From the NCBI GenBank assembly GCA_022606425.2, contig JAHDVF020000448.1, positions 85,877 to 149,876 on the forward strand: a DNA stretch of 64,000 nucleotides. Direction: 5' to 3'. The translations under genes were made by a program, and so were the position numbers. The notes beneath the pieces were generated by a model, which saw nothing but the letters and a program-made list of their open reading frames with translations, did no database searches and was not told where the DNA came from. Positions 53,273 to 62,450 of the stretch are shown in pieces. Position 1 is the stretch's first letter. Each line of letters opens with the position of its first letter. The stretch is from Lepidostoma basale. Taxonomy: Eukaryota; Arthropoda; Insecta; Trichoptera; Lepidostomatidae.

Positions 53273-53931
53273 ATTTAAACTTTTTGTAAAATAAAAAAAA
53301 AATTTATGTCTGGTGTAACATATAAATAATATATCTTTTTTTATAGTTCGAAAAACTTACAATAAAAATACTACACAATATTAAAATTATTGGCACTTCC
53401 AATTATTGTGGTGATCATTAAAAAAAATCTAAAAAAATACTGTTATTTCAGAAAAAAAAAAAATCTTTAAGGTTTTCTTATTTATGAAAAGATAAATATA
53501 TGATAAATGAAAAAAGTTACTAATACATTTCTATTCCAACCAATAATTTATTTAGCTGTATAAAAAATTATGCATTAGAATTTTAAAACAATTTGAAATA
53601 CAATGTTTAATCACATACAAACATTAATGGTCCCTACACTACACACTTGACATTCTTACACTGTTTGACACTCACCATGACACAAGCACAAAATAAGAAC
53701 ATGCATATTTTTTAAATCTTTTTCAAACGCATTGACAGTAATAAGGTTAAGACTTTTAATATGCTACAATTTAAAAATGTATTTGAAAACTTGGTCACCC
53801 CAAGTAAAGTGTGGTGCTTATACAGTCGATTTCACTTAACTGCGGCACATCAGGCCCTAAACATTTGGTCCCAAATAAGCATCTGACTCTAATAAGCGAC
53901 GCTTAAAGCAAAATTAAAATATATTTCATGT

Positions 53932-54200
53932 GTCTTTTTCTTTTTTATATACTTTGTAGGTATATACAACACTAATTTTAATTTAAAAAAAATTAAATAG
54001 GTATCTGACATGTTTCGGACAATCCGATCCTTCGTCAGTGATATTATAAAGATATTTAAAATATTATAAAATTGTTTACCAAAGAAGGACCGAATTGTCC
54101 GAAACATGTCTGATATTTAATTTAAATATTTTTAAAGTTAGTGCTGTATATAAAAAAGAAAAAGACAAATAAAACATCTACAACACAAAGTATGGCGAAC
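53932..54200. mobile_element. Penelope-like tail pair, solo, with 11-bp target duplication
   Basis: atatttcatgt flanks both sides (53921-53931, 54201-54211). The insert is two head-to-head copies of the same arm (GACATGTTTCGGACAATCCG and CGAATTGTCCGAAACATGTC) with no coding body. It matches the arms of 49184-50455. Confidence 0.83.
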
Positions 54201-54404
54201 ATATTTCATGTTTTCATATTTGATAAGATTATTAAATTACATAAAAATAATATATTATTCAGGTGGATATTGTAAAATGCGGCAATATTTCTGTCAGTCC
54301 ACCTCCCAAAATGAAATTTGACTTAGTGAATAACAGTAGTAAACTAAGAAAAAAACAAGAATTATCATGGATATGAAAAAAAAAACGTAATACAAAAAAA
54401 AAGA

Positions 54405-54880
54405 ACAAACAAATCACGCCGTTTCTGGGGTAGGCAGAGAGAATGGACTACACTACTCTATCCTGGCAAACCTCTCTATCTTCCTCCACATTCATACAAC
54501 GAGTCGTACACGCACGTCGATTCCTTCGACTTCTAACATGAACAACCTTTAAAATTTGATTAATTTGGTCATGCCATGTTTTCGTCGATCTGCCTCGACT
54601 CCGTACCCCATTTACATCATTAACGTATACTTTCTTAACCATTCTTTCTCCATCCATGCGTTCCATATGTCCGAACCAACGCAGCGATCCTTTCATAATT
54701 TTGTTCATAATACCTTCTTCCGCTCTACATTCCTTTCTTATATCAGCATTTGAGATTCTGCCGTATATCGTTCTACAACACACTTGTCTTAGGGATCTCA
54801 TCTCAACCGCATTTATTCTGCTTTCATCCTTCTTCTGCCAGTTCCATGCTTCGCTTCCATACATTAGGGAACAAACAAAA
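54405..54880 (-). mobile_element. LINE family A fragment, minus strand
   Basis: The best-preserved copy: MYGSEAWNWQKKDESRINAV, EMRSLRQVCCRTIYGRIS, KGSLRWFGHMERMDGERMVK, TWHDQINQILKV in one open frame (54864-54448). The tail is at the low-coordinate end. Confidence 0.85.
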
Positions 54881-54892
54881 TAATGGTAAACT

Positions 54893-55020
54893 AACTAGCC
54901 ATCATGCCGTCTGCCCGGGGTAGGTAGAAATAATAGACCACCACAATGTTCTTTCTTGACATACTTCTCTCGCTTCCTCAACATTCATACATCGTGTCAT
55001 ACACGCACGTTGCTTTTTCC
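54893..55020 (-). repeat. LINE family A tail, second adjacent copy
   Basis: CTAACTAGCCATCATGCCGT, then GTAGGTAGAAATAATAGACC and TTCATACATCGTGTCATACA. It abuts the previous copy in the same orientation. Confidence 0.65.
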
Positions 55021-56448
55021 GAAGTATGTAATGATATCTTATAAAAATAATGTTTGTAATATTAATAATGAGGAATTCATCTGTAGCAGTCTACAGTTTT
55101 TTTTAAAAATTGCAATTGTAAAAAATAAGTACGGCCTTGTACGTGTCGATATTGGGCTTTCGTCATTATCTACTTGCATCAAATAAAGCTGTAATGTGGT
55201 GTTATATTTCTTTTGAATCCTGCTAGTCACACAAACAGGGGAATATTCATCATCACTGTTGTCGTCTTCACTCACTGTTTCAATTAATAACTTCAACAAA
55301 TGCATCTAAACAGTTTTAATTTTCATAACTACAAATTTTTAATTTATTATAAAGTGTTCAGAAAAAAACCAACAGGTGATGCTAAAATTTCTTCGTGGTA
55401 CGTATCGTTTGAACCATCTTCGCATTTCTAAATGTTTTAATTCAGAAGCAGCAATTTTAAGTGCCTAATAAAAATTTACAAGTATTGTATCTTAGTTCTT
55501 GAAATTTGTTCCAAATTAGAGGCTGTCCCGATGAATCAATGGTACAATTAAGTGAAATCGACTGATTATCAAAATATTCAGGACCAAATATTTATGATTG
55601 AATAGAATTTAAATAATACGTTTATTTATGACGACAAAACATAACAATAGAAACGGCATAAACAAAAAACGTGAGTAGGTACATTACGAAAGGTGGCGAA
55701 TTAGTTGATGCTATTTGTGTGAAATTAAACGACTGTTATTTCCAATTATCAATATTGTTCAAGTCTTAACCTCAACATAAATATCAGCAATACTCAGTAA
55801 AAAAATTGCATGTACCTTATTCATTCAAGTCACGTAAATAGTTTCGTACAAAGACAATATGTTTAATACGAGTATTTTGTACATAAACTTAGTACAAAAA
55901 TGCTCTCATAATGGTATAAAAAGTGGATTTAATGTATTTTGTTTATAAATTTTTCAAAAATTGTTATCTATTAATTCGGTTTTAACATTAAATTGCTTTC
56001 TATAGGAAAAAATATCAGCTTTTAGTAATTTAGCTCATTGTTTCTCAAAGTGTTCTATATGACTCTCCCCACCCTTATACCTTGGTAGCAGTTTTTGTAT
56101 AAACAGCATTTGCTAAATCATCTAGGTACTATTTCTGGAACTACTGGAATTGCTCCCGTTACATCCATTCATATATACGAGTATAAGTTGATTGTTTGAT
56201 AAAATTATGTTTTCTTCAAAAGCAAAAGCAACATTAAACTTCCAGATGTCTTCAAATAGCCAAAATATTAGTTTGATTATATCTAGTGAAAATTTTCACA
56301 ATTGGTTTAATAAATTTGTCTATTGTAAAATTTGATTGAAATAAATTAAGCTATAAATATAATATAATACAAAAAACGTAAAAGTACTGCGAGGAGATGA
56401 GTAAATTGAATAGTTTGGCAAAATTACATTAAAGGAGAAAAAAATATC

Positions 56449-56454
56449 TTTATT
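56449..56454 (-). terminator. Clk: Candidate polyadenylation signal for Clk
   Basis: AATAAA on the minus strand, about 110 bases after the stop codon. Confidence 0.45.
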
Positions 56455-56562
56455 CTACGAGAGGTTGTTCTATATGATTAATTATCACAGAAAAAGTCAA
56501 TGTTTATATCCATTGCACTAAAAGTAATGCCAGTTTTATAATACATCGAATAAATTCTTAAT

Positions 56563-56775
56563 TCACATTTGCCGATCAACATTCTGGTTTCGATTTGGCG
56601 AGGAGAAGAGCAATTGTGCCTGTTGCTGAGACATTTGCATGGGGATGTATTCATTTGGATCGACTATCTGCTGCATGGACTGGTCGAGGATGGCCCTCTG
56701 TGGAGGAGGCACAGCGCTCGCGTACAGCTCAGTGGTGTTGCCGGACCCTCCCTGGATGCCGTAAGGCATAGATAC
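56563..56775 (-). CDS. Clk: Clk terminal exon
   Basis: 70 codons and TGA (56565-56563). [20 protein letters not shown], then a Gln-containing end [14 protein letters not shown]. The acceptor is TATATCAG. Confidence 0.9.
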   Translation of the reverse strand, partial: VSMPYGIQGGSGNTTELYASAVPPPQRAILDQSMQQIVDPNEYIPMQMSQQQAQLLFSSPNRNQNVDRQM

Positions 56776-59700
56776 CTGATATACAAACAATGCATGTTAG
56801 TCAACTTATAGATTTTTATTACCTTAAAATAATGATTTTAAACAACTTGGAACTATTCTTAACTTAACCCTAAAGTGTGTGATTTCTTTAATTTCAATAA
56901 TAATAATATATTTTTACATTATATCTGTACTGAAATATATACGAGTACATAATAAAACCCTGCAGGACGAGGTTAAGGCTACTTATTTTATTTTTGTACA
57001 TATATATTTAAAAAAAAAACAGCGTGGTTCTTATATGAATCGGTTCGCATTTGTAATATAATTATATAAATGATAAACTAGTGATTAAACCGGGAGACGC
57101 CTATTGGTGGCGATGAGGTTCGCAACCCATCACACCGCGTCTCCCGCTGGGCGAAAAGAGAAGGATGGAGTGCCGCATCGGTTAAAGTGTCCATTCATTC
57201 TGCCTACCCTTTCGGGGAGACGGCGTGATGGTTGGTAAGTAAGTAGTGATTAAATGATATGTACGAAAGAATAAAAATTAATTTAATAAAGGATTATTAT
57301 TTAAATACGTTTTTTTCCACCACAATGATAATTGTCTTTCACTTGTCGAACCCCCTTTTCTACTAATGTTATTTGCTTCCCAATTTATTTATCCTAATTT
57401 TGTTGACTAATCAATATTTCATTATAATTGTTTACAATATTGTGTGTAGTTTCTTCCCCTCTTAATAATTTTGTATATAAACTAAGTCTTTCTGATGTAT
57501 ATTTGACTTGATTTTAAGACCTGACGATGCTAACATCGGTTAGCAAAACAACTAAATATATTCAATTGTGATATTCATAACAAAGTTTTTTAATTTAAAC
57601 AGTTAATAATGTTGAAATATCAAAGTGTTTCCGCAAGGATTATCTAATTTAATAAAGAATACCTTGATCGTCAATAAGAAATTATTTTGATGTCAAACTG
57701 GAACAAATCACAAAAGGCACTTACGCGCAACATGCCAAATTTCAATTTTAAAATTGGTCAGTAAAAGTGTTTTCTATTAACTTCATATGGTTGCTAACAT
57801 GGTTGAGACATATTAACAAAAGAACTTGAGTTATTGTTTACACTACTCAATTCAAAAATATTATAAATAACATCAGTTGATTTACATTTACGCACTGTAT
57901 GGTTAATCATTTTTTTTAATGTATCCAAATACTTGAAGACAAATACTGGATTTTTACCCATTGCGTGTTAATCATTTTTTTAAGGATTAATTGTATCTCA
58001 ATAGAGACGAAGATGTCATTTTTTTGGAAACAGAATGTGGTAGTCGAGGTGTTTACAGGACTATGACCTGTTATTGGTTGGGTTAAGCGATCACTTTATG
58101 TTAACAACATTCCCCAAACCGCCCTTCTTACGAATTTTTTTGGAACTTGTATATATGCTACTATTTTTAAATAACTTCACTTTTTTTTCTTTTAGGTCAA
58201 TCTACACTAGCGCCATCTATTAAGATTTTGGTGGTCGTAAGAAGGGCAGAATGGGGAATGTTGTTAACATAAAGTGATCGCTTAACATAAAGTGATTGCT
58301 TAATGTTGTTAACATAAAGTGATCGCTTTTTTAGGTCAATCTACACTAGCGCCATCTATTAAGATTTTGGTGGTCGTAAGAAGGGTGGAATGGGGAATGT
58401 TGTTAACATAAAGTGATCGCTTAACCCAACCTGACAGGTCATTAGTCCTGTAAACGCCTCTACTACCATATTCTGTTTCCTAAAAAATACATCTTCGTCT
58501 CTATTGAGATACAATTAATCTTTAATAAATTTTAATTAGAATTTAATTTATAATGTTGTGCTCTTTCCCATTTGGTTGTTGGAGTGTTTTAGAATACGTA
58601 TGATACTTACATTTATTATTGGCGGCAGCAGGCCGTATCGTGCCATCACCAACTGCTCTGAAACCCGTCGCAATTCCTCTTGTTGGTGAACGATCATTTG
58701 CTGCAATTCTTCATGCTTTTTTTGCAACTGAAACATATAATTTATTTATACACGAAATACAAAATAAAATAATATTGAAATAAATGTAATTTTACATTTT
58801 ACAAGACTAACATACCAGGATTTGAATTTTTTTCTGCCAGCTTTAGGGAGGTAGATATATATATAGAGTCATACAAGAAGGTGATAAAGGTGTAGTGCAA
58901 AGTTGATGAAGCTGCAGTGTAAGGAGTTGACAAGCTACACTAAGTTTACCTGCTCTTGTACCTGCGCTTGGACAGGCGTGATCAGAATGCCCAGATCCGG
59001 GGAAGGGGGGAAGCCAATCACAGGCTGCACGGGCAGCGCCAGATACTGGGATGCGTCCAGGTATTGCGGGATGACGGCTGGTGCGTGCATCGTGCGATGC
59101 ACCAACATACTCGTAGGCTGCTGCGGGCTCGCCGTGTTTATATTACTTATATTGTTTATATTATTAATATTGTTTATGTTATTTATGTTGTTGATATTAT
59201 TTGCGTTATTTTGCGGAGCATTGCTGGGGACAATATTCACTTGAAGTGAGTTGCTTTGTGGGTTATTTTGGTATGGTACAACTGGTGTTTTATCACTGTG
59301 TCTTGATCTAGAGCGCTGAAAATATAACATAATTTGTTTTAAATGAATTAAAAATAAATTTATTAATGATATGAGTATTATAAGCATTACAGTTCACTGG
59401 TTTCTTTAGACCTTATACAATCAATTTATAAATGGTTGTTCAATTTCTACTATTTATGATCATTTCTGATTTGTAAATTATTATAACAAATAATAATTTT
59501 ATTCTTTATGCCATAACCAAATTTAGAATTTAAAACAAATAAAATAATATTTCAACAATCATAATACCTTAAAGCTGAAATTCCTCGATTCGGGATCATG
59601 GTTTTGATTCTGCAAATGTAACAGATTGATATATTTTCATTTTAATAAAATATATAATGGGCATTGATCATTTATTATGAAAGGCTAACCAACTAACTAA

Positions 59701-62450
59701 TTAACCATCGTGTCATCTCTCCGGAGGCAGAAAGAATGGACCACCATATTGTCATGACATACTTCTTTTGTTTCCCTACATTCATATATTGTGTCATGCA
59801 CGCACGTTGATTTTTCTGACTCTTCACGAGACCGACATTTAATAGTTGATTGATTTGATCGTGCCATATTTTCCTCGTCTTCCTCTATTTCTAGTTCCAT
59901 TTATATCATTCATATAGACATTCTTTAACATTCTTTCTTCATTAATTCTTCTCATGTGTCCAAACCATCTTTTTGTCCCCGGTGCATATCGGCCGCCAGA
60001 CTACCTCTGGTGACACCGGTGGGAAGAGCAATTTGTCTGCTGAACGCGGTCTCCTCGGAGATCGACGTCTTTCATATTAGTGAAAGTACATTCAGGGGAC
60101 AAATACTCTTGACTTTAGAAAGTATCTTGTCTTCCTAATGTCGAACCATCACTAATACATTCCTGGTATTATATTGTATGTGTATAATATTTTACTTGTA
60201 CTCAATAGATGCCTTAAACATTTATGGTGTTTGTAATGTCTTTTGAGTAAATAAACTGATTTGAATTGATTTGATTTATGACCCTTTCATTATTTTGTTC
60301 CTAACACTTTCATTCGCAACACATTTACTTCTTATATTATGAAAGGCATCACGTTTATTCTTATTTGTGTTAAGAGAACATTAGTGAAGTAGATATAGTA
60401 AGCCTACACATTGTTGGAAAATAAGTATTAGGAAACAGTTTTGCTCTAATACAATGGTCTTTGGTGGATCCATTTGAATGCCTATCAGATTAAGATCAGT
60501 AAAATAAATTTACCGAGCTATGGTGGGTCTTGGAAGACTGACGAGAGATCATGGAATCTGCAGACAGGGAGCCGGTGTCAGAACCTGGGCCCGAGCTGTG
60601 TACTGTAGAAGAGTGTCGACCATATGTCCCTTTCACGCTGGATGGTTCTGGGGTCACTGAGTACCTATAAAACCAAAATATATTATGTGTCGTTTTCCAA
60701 ACGTGCATGGCGGTGCCACTTGAAGTAGGAAATAATTCAACATTTTGAATGTATACAAATTATTGTAGGCAAATACTGGATTTTACCCATTGCGGATAAT
60801 TTTTTTTTTTTTATAAGGATTAATTGTTGTTAAACATAAAGCGATCGCTCAACCCAACCAATGACAGGTCATAAGTCCTGTAAGTGTCTCGGCCACCATA
60901 TTCTGTTCCCAGAAAACAATTTACATCTTCGTCTCTATTGAGATACAATTAATCCTTAGGAAATTTTTATTGATATACCAATTTTTTTATCTGAAATTAT
61001 TTATTAATGAATAATATTGCACATTAAATTAAAATAATAACTGCATATTGCAACACTGTGATATTTTTGTTGTCTTTTTAGTAACGATTTTACATTTGAA
61101 AATAAGATAATTGAAAATTGAAATAATTGAAATTGTAAACATGTATTTTTTTTTATCGGTGTGAATAAATATAAGTCACAGAATCGTAATAAATAATCAA
61201 AGTAGTTCCTAAGGTGAAGACGTCAGTTTTCCTAAATAGTATTTATTATTCTATCCTCACTTTGTCTCACCACATGACCCGCCCATTGCCACTTCAGTAT
61301 CGCTAGTCGTTCCATGATGTCCGTTATTTTTGTTCGGCGTATAATCTCCTCATTTCTGATTTTATCTCGGAGACTGACGCCGAGCATATGTCTTTCCATG
61401 GAACGCTGCGTGACTTTTAATCTCTCTACATTTCTCTTGGTGAGGGTCATAGTCTCCATCCCACAAGTCATCACCGGCAGTATGCATGAATCATAAACTT
61501 TTCTCTTTAGACATATTGGAGTTTCTTTGGCGAGAAAAAGTGAGGATAGATGGACCCAGAAAATAATAAGGTGGAGGCCATGGGGAAATAGGAGAAGCGT
61601 CGGCAGGCCGCAAAAAGGTGGGCATTGCTGCCGGGGGGGGGGGGAAATGTGGCTGCAGCTGGCAGAAAATAGAGACGAGTGGAAAGGAAGGGAAGAGACC
61701 TATGTCCAGCAGTAGACCGATGAAGGCTGACGAAAAAGAAGAAGAAGATTTATTATTGCTTAAAAAATAAGATTAAAACCGTGCATTCCGAATATGTTGA
61801 GAATAATGATATTGGTAAAAAATATTACCTGGACATTTTAGAGGAAACTTTCGACCAGCAGTTGCTATTTGGATTTTCCACCTTGTTGGGCTGACTGATG
61901 GTGGATTCCGCGAGGATCTTCTGGTCCAGCTCCCCTAGGTCTGGCACGGCCAACTCTTGCTCGTCGCTCAAGGAATCTTTTTGAAGGTTCTTAATAACGT
62001 CGATGTAACTAGAGTCATGAATAATTTAGCCATTAATATTCGATAAGTAAAAGCTAAAACTTTAATTAATGAAAATTCTGTTTTAATTTATCATTACTTG
62101 AAAAAAGGGACAGCGAATTAAAATACTCCGTATGTCCCATAATAACATATAATATTTAATCAGGAATTATTGGCGAATGCAGCTGTTAGTTACGTTGTAG
62201 CTCAAAATTGCGAAGCTTTCGTTATTGGCGAGTGTTATTTTTTAAGCAATCCTATTAATTTGTTCCACTATATGGATCTTACAATGAATTGAAAGTATGT
62301 ACCTCACTACTCGATGCGTACAAACAACGAACTCCGGTTTAGAATTCCACTGATGGTAGGTGATGTAGAACCTCGTCTGGAGCCAGATCCACTGCTGACC
62401 TTTGGTTAGAAACCGGTAGTAGCAAGAGGTTCCTTCACCTTTTTGAATTA
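56563..62450 (-). CDS. Clk: Clock circadian bHLH-PAS transcription factor, 3' half (7 exons)
   Basis: The join, in transcript order, is 62450-62303, 62008-61829, 60664-60514, 59609-59568, 59315-58950, 58727-58611 and 56775-56563. It gives 405 residues plus TGA with every phase matching. Exon 1 of this part holds [20 protein letters not shown] then [20 protein letters not shown], the PAS-B end unique to CLOCK/NPAS2. [20 protein letters not shown] then [12 protein letters not shown] is the CLOCK coiled-coil exon used by regulators. CLOCK pairs with CYCLE/BMAL on E-boxes to drive period and timeless. The bHLH and PAS-A exons lie beyond 64000. The C-terminus has no poly-Gln run, as in insects whose CYCLE carries the transactivation tail (inference). 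Confidence 0.93.
57090..57245 (+). repeat. Short tail-sharing repeat (SINE-like), copy 3
   Basis: GGGAGACGCCTATTGGTGGC, then GAGGTTCGCAACCCATCACA, then GGGCGAAAAGAGAAGGATGG and the tail CTGCCTACCCTTTCGGGGAG, GGCGTGATGGTTGGTAAGTA. It is in the last Clk intron. Confidence 0.77.
57980..58525. repeat. Foldback element with internal direct repeats
   Basis: The outer arms (AAGGATTAATTGTATCTCAA, AGAGACGAAGATG, CAGAATGTGGTAG) are inverted at 58420-58525. Between them a segment of about 95 bp starting TTTAGGTCAATCTACACTAG occurs twice (58190-58284 and 58328-58423). GTTAACATAAAGTGATCGCTT recurs three or more times. It is in the last Clk intron. Confidence 0.8.
58611..58727 (-). CDS. Clk: Clk exon: coiled-coil segment
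   Basis: 39 codons: [20 protein letters not shown], then [19 protein letters not shown]. It corresponds to the CLOCK exon whose loss gives the mouse Clock-delta19 allele (family knowledge). It is phase 0 on both sides. Confidence 0.92.
58950..59315 (-). CDS. Clk: Clk exon: Asn-Ile repeat and Pro/Val/Gln region
   Basis: 122 codons. It starts [21 protein letters not shown] near-perfect Asn-Ile-Asn tripeptide run follows (about 59135-59205), then [20 protein letters not shown] and VQAQVQEQ. The donor is CAG/GTAAAC. Confidence 0.9.
59568..59609 (-). CDS. Clk: Clk exon: 42-nt microexon
   Basis: 14 codons, [14 protein letters not shown]. It has the acceptor ATTTGCAG and the donor AAG/GTATTA. It is phase 0 on both sides, so it can be skipped without a frame change. 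Confidence 0.78.
59690..59975 (-). mobile_element. LINE family A fragment, minus strand
   Basis: Minus strand: [24 protein letters not shown] remnant, then [20 protein letters not shown] and [15 protein letters not shown], ending in the TTAGTTAGTTGG tail. Confidence 0.68.
59975..60275 (+). repeat. LINE family F 3' region
   Basis: A GC-richer stretch (CGGCCGCCAGACTACCTCTG) runs into GTCTTTTGAGTAAATAAACT and the tail GATTTGAATTGATTTGATTT. It shares its end with 22028-22125. Confidence 0.5.
60514..60664 (-). CDS. Clk: Clk exon: Ser-rich region
   Basis: [20 protein letters not shown], then [20 protein letters not shown]. Phase 2 in, 0 out; the donor is TCG/GTAAAT. It is rich in potential phosphorylation sites. 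Confidence 0.9.
60770..60975. repeat. Partial copy of the 57980 foldback
   Basis: GGATTTTACCCATTGCGG, then AACATAAAGCGATCGCTCAA, ACAGGTCATAAGTCCTGTAA and the arm CATCTTCGTCTCTATTGAGA. The centre is deleted. It is in the Clk intron between the Ser-rich and post-PAS exons. Confidence 0.72.
61217..61740. mobile_element. LINE family B copy with inverted 5' part
   Basis: Minus strand 61505-61230 encodes [20 protein letters not shown] through [19 protein letters not shown]. The plus strand from 61531 resumes at [20 protein letters not shown] and [12 protein letters not shown], finishing at EETYVQQ, a stop and a GAAGAAGAAG tail. The reading order fits one element whose 5' part was inverted on insertion. 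A 13-base overlap (AAGTGAGGATAGA) is present in both parts. It is in a Clk intron. Confidence 0.82.
61829..62008 (-). CDS. Clk: Clk exon: post-PAS linker
   Basis: The split Ser codon, then [20 protein letters not shown] and acidic text. It ends [11 protein letters not shown] with donor CCAG/GTAATA. The joined VVSY motif is the conserved CLOCK post-PAS junction. Confidence 0.9.
62303..62450 (-). CDS. Clk: Clk exon: end of PAS-B
   Basis: It starts with a phase 1 carry, [20 protein letters not shown], then [20 protein letters not shown]. The acceptor is TTTTCAG and the donor GTGAG/GTACAT (phase 2). Confidence 0.94.

Larger units (their letters stand above)
53823..55564. mobile_element. pogo-like element interrupted by nested insertions
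   Basis: The 20-base ends CAGTCGATTTCACTTAACTG and, inverted, CAGTCGATTTCACTTAATTG differ at one position. The left flank is TA, the right is AT (decayed). It contains a Penelope-like tail (53932-54200) and LINE family A copies (54405-55020). The minus-strand frame 55305-55039 (LLIETVSEDDNSDDEYSPVC) may be an original acidic C-terminus. Confidence 0.65.
48710..56562. other. Intergenic region between the CEP350-like gene and Clock
   Basis: Convergent gene ends enclose it. It holds a Penelope-like element (49184-50455), a hAT element (52066-52534), a deleted Tc1/mariner element (52838-53272) and a pogo-like element with two nested insertions (53823-55564). I find nothing recognisable in 50470-52060 or 55570-56440 beyond AT-rich sequence. 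Confidence 0.6.
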
